The notes under the pieces are model-generated. The model did not search any database and was not told where the DNA came from. It was given only the letters and a program-made list of their open reading frames with translations. A DNA stretch of 64,000 nucleotides from Toxonevra muliebris (lineage: Eukaryota > Arthropoda > Insecta > Diptera > Pallopteridae), in assembly GCA_963691655.1 (NCBI GenBank), contig OY829326.1, positions 108,721,388 to 108,785,387 of the forward strand. The letters run 5' to 3'. Positions 24,253 through 36,500 of the stretch are shown here, in pieces. The position numbers and the translations under genes were made by a program. Position 1 is the first letter of the stretch. Every line of letters begins with the position of its first letter.

Positions 24253-24785
24253 AGAAAAATATTTGCATAAAACACAGAAAACAAAACCAATCATTAATAG
24301 GCAGTTGATTTGCTATAATATTTTATTTATTGATTAAAGAACACAAACAAATATTTCGTTTATAACAACTTATGATGAAAATGTGCAACTTTGTAAATTT
24401 AGCAAACAAGCAAAGAAACAAGCAAGAGAAAGAAATTAAAACATTTTAATTGAAATTGAAAAACTAATACGCAACTTGGAATTAACAAATATTTAAAACA
24501 TTTAGATGAAAACACTTTTGAAACACGATACTAAATATAAAAACAAAATTTATTATCATACCCTAAAGATATAACAATATAAACAAGCAAATAAATGCAA
24601 TGAAATACACATTTTCGACGCTGAAGTAACTAAAAAAAAAAATTAATAAAAAACAACAATAAAATTTTCAAAGTTTGTGAATTTACACATTTAGATCGTT
24701 TTATTTGGAAGGGTATATATTATATGTAGATATATATAGTACAAATTAAATATGTGTATATCGTCATTAATATTTGGAAAGGCCC
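24253..24785. repeat. Segment of the tan duplication block, proximal copy (b)
   Basis: Nearly collinear with 62384-62820 and then 63710-63765. Shared landmarks are CCAATCATT, TTGATTTGCTATAATATTTT, ACATTTTAATTGAAATT, AACAAATATTTAAAACATTT and TCGTCAT(T/C)AATATTT. The homology breaks at about 24785 where a transposon complex begins and resumes at about 27440. Confidence 0.85.
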
Positions 24786-25292
24786 TAATGACATTTCTGC
24801 AAAAAAAAAAAAAAATTACTTTCTAAAATGCAGAATCATATTCGGGTCTGTTCTGACATCCGAAGCGGAATTGCTTCGGAAACGGAATTGCAATCCGATT
24901 CGGATTCAAAAAGGTGTTCTGCATTCAGAAGCGAATTGAAAATTTCGAACTGAAACTGAATCCGATTCGAACTTATGCTCAAGGGGTATGTTTAGTGATT
25001 TTTGACATTACAATTGTTTTGAAGTTTAATTAATTAAAAAATTTAGCAAGAAAATAGAACCAATAAAAAAAGTTGCTTTTAAAAATGTAAATAAACAAAA
25101 TTTATTTTTGTAAAATATTTGTAAATTTTAAAATATATATAATTAGGGGAAAACATACAAATGCAGCTCAAAACAAAATTTTTTCTTCACCATTCTTCTG
25201 GTTCTCAACTAAAATTGCTGCCAAAACTGCAAAGCTCATTTTTATCAACTTAAAATACTCGAATTAATAAATTTTTGCAAAAATAAAACAAC

Positions 25293-26633
25293 ACACGGTG
25301 CCAAATTTAATTGAAAGGTTTGTGCATATGAGATTTTTTTTTATTATTGTAGTCTGACACCGTACGAACAGTTTTAGATAAAAAACAAAAAAATCACCGG
25401 GGCCCTTTTTTTTTTAAAAACTCGCTAAAAAACCGTGGGCACCCGAGTTCCACTTTTCTTCGGCCTGTAGCTCAGATCCTAGGTGAGATTGAATTTTTTG
25501 ATTTTCAGCAATCTAGTTGGCCTATAAATTCTCTACAAAAATGCTTATTACAAATTTTTCCCTACCTGCCGTACTTCTTTAGATATTTTGGAAAAGGTGA
25601 AGAAGAAAAAACTGAAACGTTACTTTAACTATTTTTTGATCAATGTATATTGAAACAATAAATATAAGTAACTTTTGTTATAAATAAAATATTTATTATT
25701 TATTGGATATTGGTAACATACTATATTTTTAAAAGTGCATTAAATTCACTCACCAAACCAATGCCACGCAGTCATGCAGGATTATTGGCGGCACTGTAAA
25801 AAGTTATGCGAATCGGCGGAATTCAGGCAAAAAAAAAAGTGCCAAGAACTATTTCAACTGCGTGAACGAACCAGTGTTTATGGGTGACCCTAAGAAGCTT
25901 ATTTTGGATATAATTCCAGCACCTGAGCTGCATTTAATATTGGGAGTAGTAAATAATATTTTCAACCATATGATTGTGGAATTTAGTGATTAAACTTTGG
26001 CATGGTCAAAATCGTGTCATGTCGATCCGGAGGTTACTAATGGTGGCACTGGTATCAACGTAAATTTCTGTAAAATTTGATTGGAATTTGATTTTAAGCG
26101 CAACTTGTATTGGCTGCTTAAAATTAAAGCTCTTGACGATTTTCGCTCAACACTCAACATTGCCGTGAGTGAATTTAATGGATTGCACTTTTAAAAATAT
26201 AGTATGTTACCAATATCCAATAGATAATAAATATTTTGTTACAAAAGTTACTTATATTTATTGTTTCAATATACATTGATCAAAAAATAGTTAAAGTAAC
26301 GTTTCAGTTTTTTCTTCTTCGCCTTTTCCAAAATATCTAAAAGAAGTACGGCAGATAGGGAAAAATTTGGAATAAGCATTTTTGTAGAGAATTTATGTGC
26401 GAACTAGATTGCTGAAACTCAAAAAATTCAATCTCACCTAGGGTCTGAGCTACAGGCCGAAGAAAAGTGGAACTCGGGTGCCCACGGTTTTTAAGCGAGT
26501 TTTTTAAAAGAGGGCCCCTGCGATTTTTTTTGTTTTTTATCTAAAACTGTTCGTACGGTGTCAGACTACAATAATAAAATCAAAAATCCCTTATGCACAG
26601 ACCTTTCAATTAAAACTGGTTCAAACGCACCGT
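25293..26633. mobile_element. Foldback element with ~480-bp inverted arms
   Basis: Arms at about 25293-25790 and 26165-26633 are near-perfect reverse complements; for example GTCTGACACCGTACGAACAG on the left answers CTGTTCGTACGGTGTCAGAC on the right. Ends read CACGGTGC, and AACA lies outside both ends as a possible 4-bp target duplication. The 370-base centre holds a coding remnant (25833-26193). The very high arm identity implies recent insertion or gene conversion between arms. Confidence 0.85.
25833..26193 (+). pseudogene. Coding fragment carried inside a foldback element
   Basis: One frame reads NYFNCVNEPVFMGDPKKLIL, DIIPAPELHLILGVVNNIF, then past a stop LAWSKSCHVDPEVTNGGTGI, a second stop, and finally ALDDFRSTLNIAVSEFNG before TAA. 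The residue pattern is clearly protein-like and resembles a family I have seen repeated in insect genomes, probably transposon-encoded, but I cannot name it. Two in-frame stops make this copy a remnant. The C-terminal ~15 codons extend into the right arm. Confidence 0.55.
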
Positions 26634-27439
26634 GAACAGTATTTTTTACAATTGCTTTTTCACTTATTATTATTATTCGGCTGTAATTTTTTTTTCGGCT
26701 GTAATTTTTTCTTTAACAAATTTGTTTTCAATGTTAATAATTGATACATTTGAAAAAATTTCCTATAACATGGTTGCTCTTAATCAAAGTTTTTATAATG
26801 GGACAGCTCAAACATAATGCTTGCGTAAAACTTTTTCCTCGGGTACGTGAAAAGATGTTTACACATCAAAAAATTTGGTTGGACAATCAAAAAACTGCTT
26901 GCATAACTGTCGCATAATAAATAAGTGTTGTCAAAAGAATAAGGAAATGTTATAAATATTGTTGTAGAAACTAATAATCTTTTACTGCTTTAATTATAAT
27001 TATAATTATTTATCATAACTTTTGCTGCAAAAGTAAAAACTCGAAAAGTAAACAAAAATTTTTCCTTTTTTCATAGATATTAAATTTTTTTTTAATGAAT
27101 GCAAGTTTTTATATAATCTGTAAATTAAACATTTTCTTTGGACTTAACTTTGCTTGCCATATTATTTCTGGGGGAGGCCTAGAGCCAGCTGGGGGGGGGG
27201 GGGAGGGTGGCGTGCCCCCCCTAGTTACGTCAATGCTCTTAGCAGATCGGATTGAATCCGATTGAAATTTCATAAAATCGGATGTCAGAACATCTACAAT
27301 CAGATTTAATCCGATAGCAATTCCGAAAATCTGATTGCAGAACACGGAACATCGGAATCAATTCCGTTTCCGAACAGAAACGGATTTCAGAACAGGGCTG
27401 AATGTCTTAAATATTTTTTAAAACCGGTTTAGGTACAAG

Positions 27440-27595
27440 TGCACAAACAAATTAATTTGGAAATCAAATGTAAACATTTTTTATTTGCAACAAAGTTGAC
27501 ATTTTGGGTTTTTCTAAATATTAATGACGATAATGTAACACTTGTAAAGTTAAAATTTTGTTTTTATTTGCCTATTAATCCTTCATTATCGTGAT
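27440..27595. repeat. Segment of the tan duplication block, proximal copy (c)
   Basis: Sequence directly downstream of the tan stop matches 63765-63933: TTTTTATTTG(C/T)AACAAA, TAAATATT(A/G)ATGACG, AAGTTAAAATTTT and TTTTTATTTG recur in order. It contains a minus-strand AATAAA (27568-27563), probably the tan polyadenylation signal. Confidence 0.85.
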
Positions 27596-30500
27596 TTATT
27601 TCTGCTTTAATATTAATGGTAAAGTGCAGTGTGCCTCAGTTTTTGTTGGATTATCCGAATACAATGAAAGTGTTTTAGCATTCAAATCGAATAGACCAAC
27701 AGCGATTGTTTTTACACGTTCTTCCATTGTACAATCCTCACGAAATACACAATTTTTTCCGCCGCTACAATCGCCCAACATTTTTAGTACGTCCTCCTTG
27801 CTTGTAGGTTCTTTATAGCAGGAGAATGTTTTCGCACGTGCATTACTTGATTCGAGCATTGCCTCGTTTGTTTGTTCGATTTGCATGCGATCATATCTAA
27901 AAAGGAAATTTGTAATTAAATTCGTTTTATTTTTTATAATTTAGAGCATACTTATTAGTGTGATAGGCACATTTGCCCTCAGGCACTTCATTTATGTCCA
28001 GCCGTGATTCTTTAGAGCTGTCCAGTACTGGCCCCATTTCGATATTGTAACACATTTTAGGAGTTTCGCTGAATAAATAAAATAAGTGAAACAATTTATA
28101 GAGAAAAATAAGATAGCGGTTAAATTTAATATAAGAAAATGACCCTTGAATGCGTTAAAATTCGGCGCAGAGAGTTTCTTTATGAAGAAAAATTAGGGTA
28201 AGAGGTGGTAATTCCTTGATGAAATTTATAAAAGTTCCTTAATAGAGAAAAGTTGACCGTAACAATATAATAATATTTTATTTTTGTATTATAATAATAA
28301 TAATATTTTACATTATGAAACTAGATATTATGGTAGTTTTTTGATGTTTGAATCAAAAAAAAAAAAAAAAAAACAATAATATTATGTTAAAAGTGTTCGG
28401 CTTGCCCAAAATTTCTGTAGAAAATTTTAAAACAGACGGCCTAGCTCTTTTAACATGTGACTTTGAAGCTAGGCTCAATAAGTGCCATCTGCAAGTTAAA
28501 CAGCTTTTCATGCTATGGAGTCCAAAATGTACAAATGCACCCGTTAAAATAAGGCCAACAAAAGCTTTGTAACAAAAGTAATAATACTGATTTACTACAC
28601 TAAGTAAGACAAAAATTGTAGTTGCTATTCCCCTGGAAAATGGTCAGATGGTAATTGTAAGTGGTATACAGGAAATTTGCTTACCACACGTTTTTATAAA
28701 TTTGCTGTAAACTAGATAAAAATGGAAAAGTCTGTATAGCGTAGCAGGGAAAATATCCAACTTAACATATGATGTTTTATTGAACACTGCAGGGATAAAA
28801 ACGCATTTCGACTAAGTACAGATTCTATGCTACAGAATAATTTTCAATAATATGCCTCTTCAATATTCTGTTGTTTACGCGACGATAAATATATGATTTT
28901 TTGAAAGAGGACAGTTTTCTTGATTCATGACTAACGCTCGTATCTTTTTTCCGACCAAAAACGACAAAATTTTTTAAAAAACTGTAAATCGATTTCAAAA
29001 AAACTGTAAATTTCGCGGTATCAATTTGTTCAATGAAAATTAACTAGGAAAGCTATTTATCTAAATCATCTTAATTTTCATATCTCCTGCTGTAGTTGTA
29101 TTGAATTTGTGTTTTGAAGAAATTTGACGAAGCGATTCCGGCTTTGCTATGATATATTTATAGAAATCAACGCATGGATATTTCAAGTTACATTTGACGA
29201 CAAGAATCGCCTTCAATGTTTCCACTTCTTTCAAAAGTATACTCAAAACGAGTTGCCATTGTTCTTTCAGACGTTTTGCATTGCGATTGATAAATTTTAA
29301 TTTCGTAGCTCTAAAAATTTTATATTTTTTTCTTAGTATAAACGCTGTATTTTGGTAAAAAAGGCGGTATGCGGTTTTTGAGTTGAAAAAACGGTATACT
29401 ACCGCGAAAACTGTATAGAAACGAGCGTTATTCATGACCAATGACGGAAACGTATGAGATTTTCAATGTTAAGGGTGGGGATTTAAAATCTCATTTAAAG
29501 GCAAAAAATAGGTAATTTCTGGATCAGCTAGTGTTTATATTTATCTCATTAATACTAGGTACTATATATAATGGCACCTCGACGTAGTGATAAGTCCCTT
29601 CCTTCCACAAATATAACTCACACAATATGAGTGGATGTGAATAGCTCGGCGTAAGCCTAAGATTACGATACAAGAGCCCATTAAGGGTCTATGTCGAACC
29701 GTTCGAATCCTCCTCTCAGCTAATAGAATGTGACATACATATATAAAAATTTGTGTTTTATATTTTTAATTTTTCATGTATATAAACTGGCGGTCATGAA
29801 AATCCTACCACTTGCAACACTGCTGCAATTTCTGTAATATTTCCTAACTTAGCCCAAATTTCCCTTCCTTTGTAGAGGAGATTCCCTTGTTTATATTTTA
29901 TGAATGTATTTAAGTGGAGTGCACCATTTTTTATTGTTTGGCGAAAAGAACAATTTTTGAAAAAGTGCCAAAAACAACAAAACAAATGTCGCGCCACCAA
30001 AACGTCGAAATTTTTGTTCTTAGGTATCAAGGAAAGTCATAAAGTTAAATATCTGAAGAAAACTGATGCTTACATTCGAATGCTGTTAGACTGATCCAGA
30101 AAAAGGCAGTTTGTTCCCGCTTGAAAGGACAAAAGGATCAAGAAGACTATAGAAGACAAATACGAGAGGAAATGGCAAAACCTGAAGGAGAATCATAAAG
30201 GATCGATTCAAAACTTCAGTCACAATAAGGACTGAGCTAAAGAGCTATTACAACGTCAATATAAGTGTCGACACCTTACGCAGAAAAAAACGAAAGTTCG
30301 GTCTGTATAGGAGATGATCAGCCAAAAAGCAGTTGTTGACGAAATGGATGGGAACAAATCGCCTGGCATGGACTAAAAACTACAGCAATCGGACTTTGGA
30401 AGACTCGAGAAAAGTTATATAATCGGACAAATCAAACTCAATTTCTTATGAGCATTTAATATTAGGTACGTGCGTCGCTCTGATATAGAGCAATACAAGG

Positions 30501-33500
30501 TTAACTTTGTAGTAAAAATAGTCAAATTCCCATAAAGTCAGATAGTTTGAACGAGTTTCTTCTACTATATCCTGGATCCCTTATACTATATTGAAGGAGC
30601 CGTGAGCGCCCAAAAATATGGGTAAATTTTTATGGAGCAATTGCTGAATTGCTGTAGGCTAATTGTGGTGCGTTTTCGTTATTTTTCCGGACGACTTCTG
30701 CTGCATATCATCGCGCCAAATTGGCAAGGTTTAATTAGTAATTAATGCCTAATGTTTAATAACTTTAGAAATAGTAAAAAAGTTAGATTATTGGTTTTTG
30801 TTTGTTTGCAGACTCAAAATGTTTTCGATGATGTTAGAATTCACTGGCTGTAATGATCAAGTAGCTCGCCGGATTTATTGTCCGATAGTGAACCTCTGTC
30901 ATATAATGACACGGAAAGTTGCTCAAAACATGTCACAGAATAAAAAACCCCTTGTTGGAGTTCTGAAAAAGGTTTAGTATTAAAAAAATAACGAATGATA
31001 TCCTTAAAGTGCTTGTCGACTGCATGCCATTTAAGATAACGGCCATAATAAAGTCTAAGAGAAGGGCGCCATCAAACTAAACAATTTTGCTTGTGACTCT
31101 AGGTTAGGTTAGGTTGGAGTGGCTGTCGAGAGACACAGTTAGGCCTGAACGGCCCATTGTGATACCACATAGTTGGACCTACAGTTTAACGCCGATTCCG
31201 AACGGCGGTGTGGCAATTTTTTATCGGCTTAGTGGTTTTGCCATTACCAACCAATGTGTTTACTTGTACACTCTCTTATAATTCTCATACACTTCATATT
31301 GATAGTGAATATAAGAAAGTAATGAAAATTAACCACCAGACGAAGACGGGAATCGAACCCGAACCTCCCAGGTGAAAGTCTAGTGCACTATCCACTAGGC
31401 TATCGAGGTCGTCTTAACTGACTCTAACGTCTTAACTTGACTCTAACATGAAATAAATTAATCCTAGTTTGCACCTTCAAAAAATAACAAATATTTTTAG
31501 TTTTACATACATACTTTTAATTAATACCCTCAAAAACTTGAAGTTACTTCTTTTGTTCATTTTGCACCCGAAAATAAAAAAAAATTACATTCACTAAAAC
31601 AAAATTAGGTTTAGGTCCCATTTTAAACAATTTTCCTGAAAATGGGTGGGTGGTGCGGTTTTCATGACCGCCAGTGTAAATGTTTATTCCATCCAATTAC
31701 CACTTACTTTAAAAATGTTAAGTTTATGGAACATCCATCACCTGCACCAACGCCTGTATCCCTGAGCACGTCCAAAGCCTGCTTGTAGTTTTCGGTACTC
31801 AGCAAGGCACGAGTAATAAAATGACGTGCTATTGACAAATAAATTTAATAACAAATGTATTATTTTATTCAAGTTTTATTGCCTCTAGTTTTGAATGTTC
31901 TTACGTGTTTTTCCACTTCTCAAAGCAACGGCGCTTAATGTATTAATTGAAAATACCAAACCATGGTGATTATAGCTCATTGTGTAACCAGGTAAATGCC
32001 CAGCGTAGCAGAGTGACATGAACCGTTCTTCCTTAATGTTGTACTTACCTTGTGGTGTTTCGTTAATAATGTGTGCCACAACAAAATAATAATGATTTAA
32101 GGTTTCAGTGAGTGCGTCTTCGGTGTGAGCCAGAATACGCTATAAAATAAAAATTTATTTTAAAAAGGATCGTTCATTATTCTCTATGTAATAACTTACA
32201 GTATCTCCCTTATTTACAATAATAGTCGAGCAACCTGTAGGTTGTTTACTGTTTTGGTCAGCGTGATATTGTAAACTTTGTGGCGTTATATCGTCCATAT
32301 GTAAAAGGAAGAGCTGCAAAAATTTTATAATGTAGTACTAATTAAATAATTTTACTAGTAAATAGTTGTAAAAAATACTGATGATAGAACTTTTAAAAAA
32401 GTATTTCTGAGGAAATGAAACCTCTATAGATTCCGAATCTCTCGATTTTCAAATTTTGACCCTGGTATACTAACTTGAGTAACATTTATTCACTCATCGT
32501 AAAAACGAAGATTTCCGCGAAGTGGAGATATTTTAAAATGTTATACACTGCCAAACCAAACCAAAAAAAAAAAACGAATTACTTTATTGCGTTTTTTATA
32601 ACCAGTCAATATTTTAGCTAAAATATTTTGATTTATTAGTAATATTTATATTAACTAAAAAAAAATATTTAATTTCAGTATAATATATTAAATTAAAAAA
32701 ATTAAATCGTATCGAACGAACAAATTATAAGGCTAAGGGCCGTTTTCTCAATGCTCGGTTAAGCACTAATCCGAAGTTTAACTGCCGGTTAGTGGTAGTA
32801 GTTAGTTCTTATTAGTACATAACCGGACATTGAGAAAACGGCCCTAAATCCATTTAAGGAGTGAGATTGAAAAAATCTTAAAATCCAATAATTTTTTTTG
32901 GGTGTAAATTTAAAAATTTCTTTGATCTAGTTATCTTTGAAAAATATGTCAGTTGTTATTTTTAATGACAAACATGTTGATTTTGAGTTTGATCAAAATG
33001 AGTGAAGAAAAAGAAGTACGTCTTAAAATTATTAAAAATTTTCAAAAAAATACAAATTGGTTCTACAAAAAATTGGCCAAAGAATTGAAGGTCTGCCGTC
33101 AAACTGTTTCCAATGTTATTAAACAGTTTCAGGAGAATTTGACCATCGGTAGGAAACCTGGTTCGGGAAGAAAACAAAGACCACATGATATGGGGAAAGC
33201 CAAAAAAATAGAAAGCATATTGAAAAGATCTCCAAACACATCTGATAGAAAAGCTTCCCGGTTATCCCAGTGCTCTGACTATTTGGTGCGAAAAGTTAAA
33301 GCCAATGCAGGTTTGAAAACATACAAAGCCCAAAAAGTTCCAGACAGGAATGCTGCAAAAAATGTAGACGCCAAAAGTAGGGGTCTGAAATTAAAATCGA
33401 ATTTCATACAAAAATATTCATGTTGTACAATGGACGACGAAACGTATGTACTGGCAGATTTTCGCAGCTTCCGGGTCAAAACTTTTATGCTGCTGATGCT

Positions 33501-36500
33501 CGATGAAATGTCGAAGAACAATTTAGAATCCAAAAGCAGACAAAATTTCCTAAAAAATTCCTGGTATTGCAAGCTATATGCAGTTGCGGCAAAAGAAGCA
33601 AGTCATTTGTTACAGTGGGCTCTATAAATACCGAAATATACATCAAAGAATGTTTGAAAGAAAGACTTCTTCCTTTCATAAGAGAGCACAATGTGTCCAC
33701 ATATTTTTGGCCCGATTTGGCATCATGTCACTACGGCAAGAAAGATCTGGAGTGATACCAAAGTAATAACATAGTTTTTGTACCAAGAGAGGCCAATCCT
33801 CCAAATTGTCCGGAGCTAAGACCAGTAGGGAGAAATTGGGCTCTTGTGAAAAGAAACTTAAAGAGCACAAAAAAGGTGTCCCAAAATATCGAAGATTTTA
33901 AAAGGAGATGGGCAAACTGTTCCAAAAAGATGTCTGAAACTATCAAATCTCTAATGAAAGGCTTACCAAAAAAGGTCCACGAGTTCATAAAAGTTATATT
34001 TTTCTGTAATTTGTAAAATATTATCAATTAAATAAAAAAAAAAAATAAAAAAATTATTGAGTTTTATTTATGTTAAGATTTTTTCGATCTCACTCCTTAG
34101 AACAAGGCAATTAAAAAAAAAATTCCAGGCGACGAAGCATTGAGATTATCAAGTTTTTCGTAGTATTTAAAAACACTTTGATAAACTCAATGCCTATTTG
34201 ACAATTAGTTCTCATCATGGAGGATTATGAGGAATTTTCTTTTTTTTCTGCGAAATCCTACATGATGGCTGATAAAATATATACACGTTTCAAGCCCCCC
34301 CTGATTCCGAATATATAAATTTTATTTTGCCTTTTTTGCTATTTTTCAAAAATGTTGCATTTTTCACTGTTTTATATTTTGGCTGTAGAAATTTTGAAAA
34401 AAGATAAGCGCTTGTGCATCTTTATTAGACGCCTTAAATCGTCTTTTTTTTTGGTTTTGATACTAACGCCGAGCTATGAAAAAATGAGTGGCTTTGTTAA
34501 CCTTGCATCCTTTAACTCCATTTTTTTTGGTTTAAAAATCAATTTTTTATGTAAGTAAGCTCTTTAACACTCTAGTAGGCCGATTTTTTTCAGCAATAAA
34601 AAATATGAGTATTGGTTGATTTTAATGTATAAAACTCTGAAATGAAGTCGAAAATAGAATTAAAGTCATTATTTTTGCTGGAGATAAAAAAATAAGTGGT
34701 CCATCAAAAAGCTTGTATTCCCGATAAATGAAGAAGTTAAAGATTATTATGTATTCAAATTGTATAATCAATTTTCTACTTCCTAATACCTTTTTCAACA
34801 CCAACCAACAAATATAAATATTTTGTTTTTAAATATTAAAATTATCGTAAATAATATTAATATCACCCAAAATATTTTTTTTTTCGTTAATTACTTGAAA
34901 TCTGATCTTCAACTGGCGGCAAATCAAAACGAAACAACGCACAGAGCAAAGCCGTATTTAGGGGGGAGGGTTTGGGGGTTCTGACCCCTCCCCCACAAAA
35001 TGTGCAAACTTTATTCTAATTTTTGAGATTAATTGCCAATGGATGGAAAAAAAGTCAAAATAAAATCTATTTAACGATATTGTTTACTTTCATCGGTTTT
35101 TTTTTTTCTAAAAAGTCAAATATAAAAAATAAATTTGAAGTCTTGGCTACACTATGCGATCAAATCCGATTTGTTTTCTTCGACATGAGGTTTGACTACG
35201 GATTTAAAAAGAGAAGGTGATACTGAGCACTCCTGCATTCATAGTTTTTCTAGGTCAGTATCTGTTTTTGATTTAAAGTTTCGTCCTGAATCAGTTTGAA
35301 AAGTTTAAAAATTATTAAAAGTAGAAAAAATTATGGGATCCTTGTAAAATTAGACTTGCTTGAGCCCCATTTTTTTTCCTAAAACGTCACGTGATGGGAA
35401 GTTTTTTTACCTCAGATTCGTGTTCAACGTGAAAAAATCGTTCTCACAAACTCCATCTTATTAGCAAAACCCGTGCAGTTTTAGAAGGCAATCTTAAAAT
35501 ATAATTAATTTTTTAACGCATTTTTGCTAGAAAGAGCACCACGACTAGAAAGATTTCTTTCAATGCTGTTACTTCACGAATTTAGGGAATATAAGCCAAC
35601 CTCATCCGGGTTCCTTATCATTGATGGCTCAAATTCCCAATGATGATCATTTGAAAAAAATGAGCCTCTACTATTTTTGGTAATATTTTTTAGGTTGGGT
35701 ACATCATCAGTAGTGGGAAATCAATGAGTTAATGAAATTATGTCCCTCACGATAAAAAAATGCATTAGAATGCACATTGAATAATATTCATTTGAAAAAA
35801 TTTAATTTGATTATTCTGTGAATTTTTTGTCACTTTTAGCTATTTTTTTGAGGTTAAAATTAAAAAAAAATCGGAAAATTTTTCCTAAAATTTTAATTTT
35901 ATAGAGTCCATCAAATGTTTCACCGATTTAATTTATTGTATTTAAAAATCAGTTTGATAAAAATTATTTATGAATATTTTCTTCGAATGAAAACCCCCCC
36001 GAAAAAATTTTTTGGCTACGGCCCTGGCACAGAGTACTGAAGCTTTGCAATGTGTAGCTCCTGTATCCATTTACCAACTGAGCGGCATGAATACACATAC
36101 AAAGTTTTTAAACGTATTTTAAATTGTATCAAGCGGTTGCCCGTCTGGAGCCGGTCCTAAACGAACTAAGTTTTCTACATATAAATCAATATCAAATTTC
36201 GTTTTAAAAAGCATTTGAATGCATTTTTTTTAAATTGTATATGACCTTCAAACTTGTTTGTGCCTTTTTTTTAGCTTAATGCTGCCTTTTTTGTTGTTTT
36301 TTAGTGCCTTTTCTGCAATTTTATTTTGCTTTTTTTCTTAGTTTTTAGGTCCACAAAATCCGCTCCCTGGTTAACATTAAAGAAAAATCAAATACTGCTA
36401 TTTTTGTGATTTTAAATGGATTTAAAATTCTTAAGAAAAAATTAGTTAAAAACAGTTATGCACATTTAATTATAAAATTTCAATTTATCATACAAGTTCA

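Larger units (their letters stand above)
24845..27400. mobile_element. Outer terminal-inverted-repeat element in the proximal duplication copy
   Basis: The left end TCTGTTCTGACATCCG...CGGAAACGGAATTG pairs inverted with the right end CAATTCCGTTTCCGAACAG...CGGATTTCAGAACAGGG. Inner motifs such as CAATCCGATT and GTTCTGCA also pair. The distal duplication copy lacks this sequence altogether, so it is an insertion. It contains a second, nested foldback element (25293-26633) and, at 27190-27240, a G-run plus CCCCCTAGTTACGTCAATG, which resembles the end of another element. No intact transposase was seen. Confidence 0.7.
29785..31676 (+). mobile_element. Tc1-like element, degraded, in tan intron 6
   Basis: Ends AACTGGCGGTCATGAAAA and the reverse of TTTTCATGACCGCCAGTG are inverted repeats bounded by TA on both sides (29783-29784, 31677-31678), as for Tc1/mariner. 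It encloses a broken transposase (about 30210-30440) and was itself hit by a SINE (31101-31413). Length 1892 bp including the SINE. Confidence 0.85.

Noticed and set aside
33279..34027. Minus-strand open frames of 64-98 codons
   Set aside because: They are shadows of the Tc1/mariner transposase on the plus strand.
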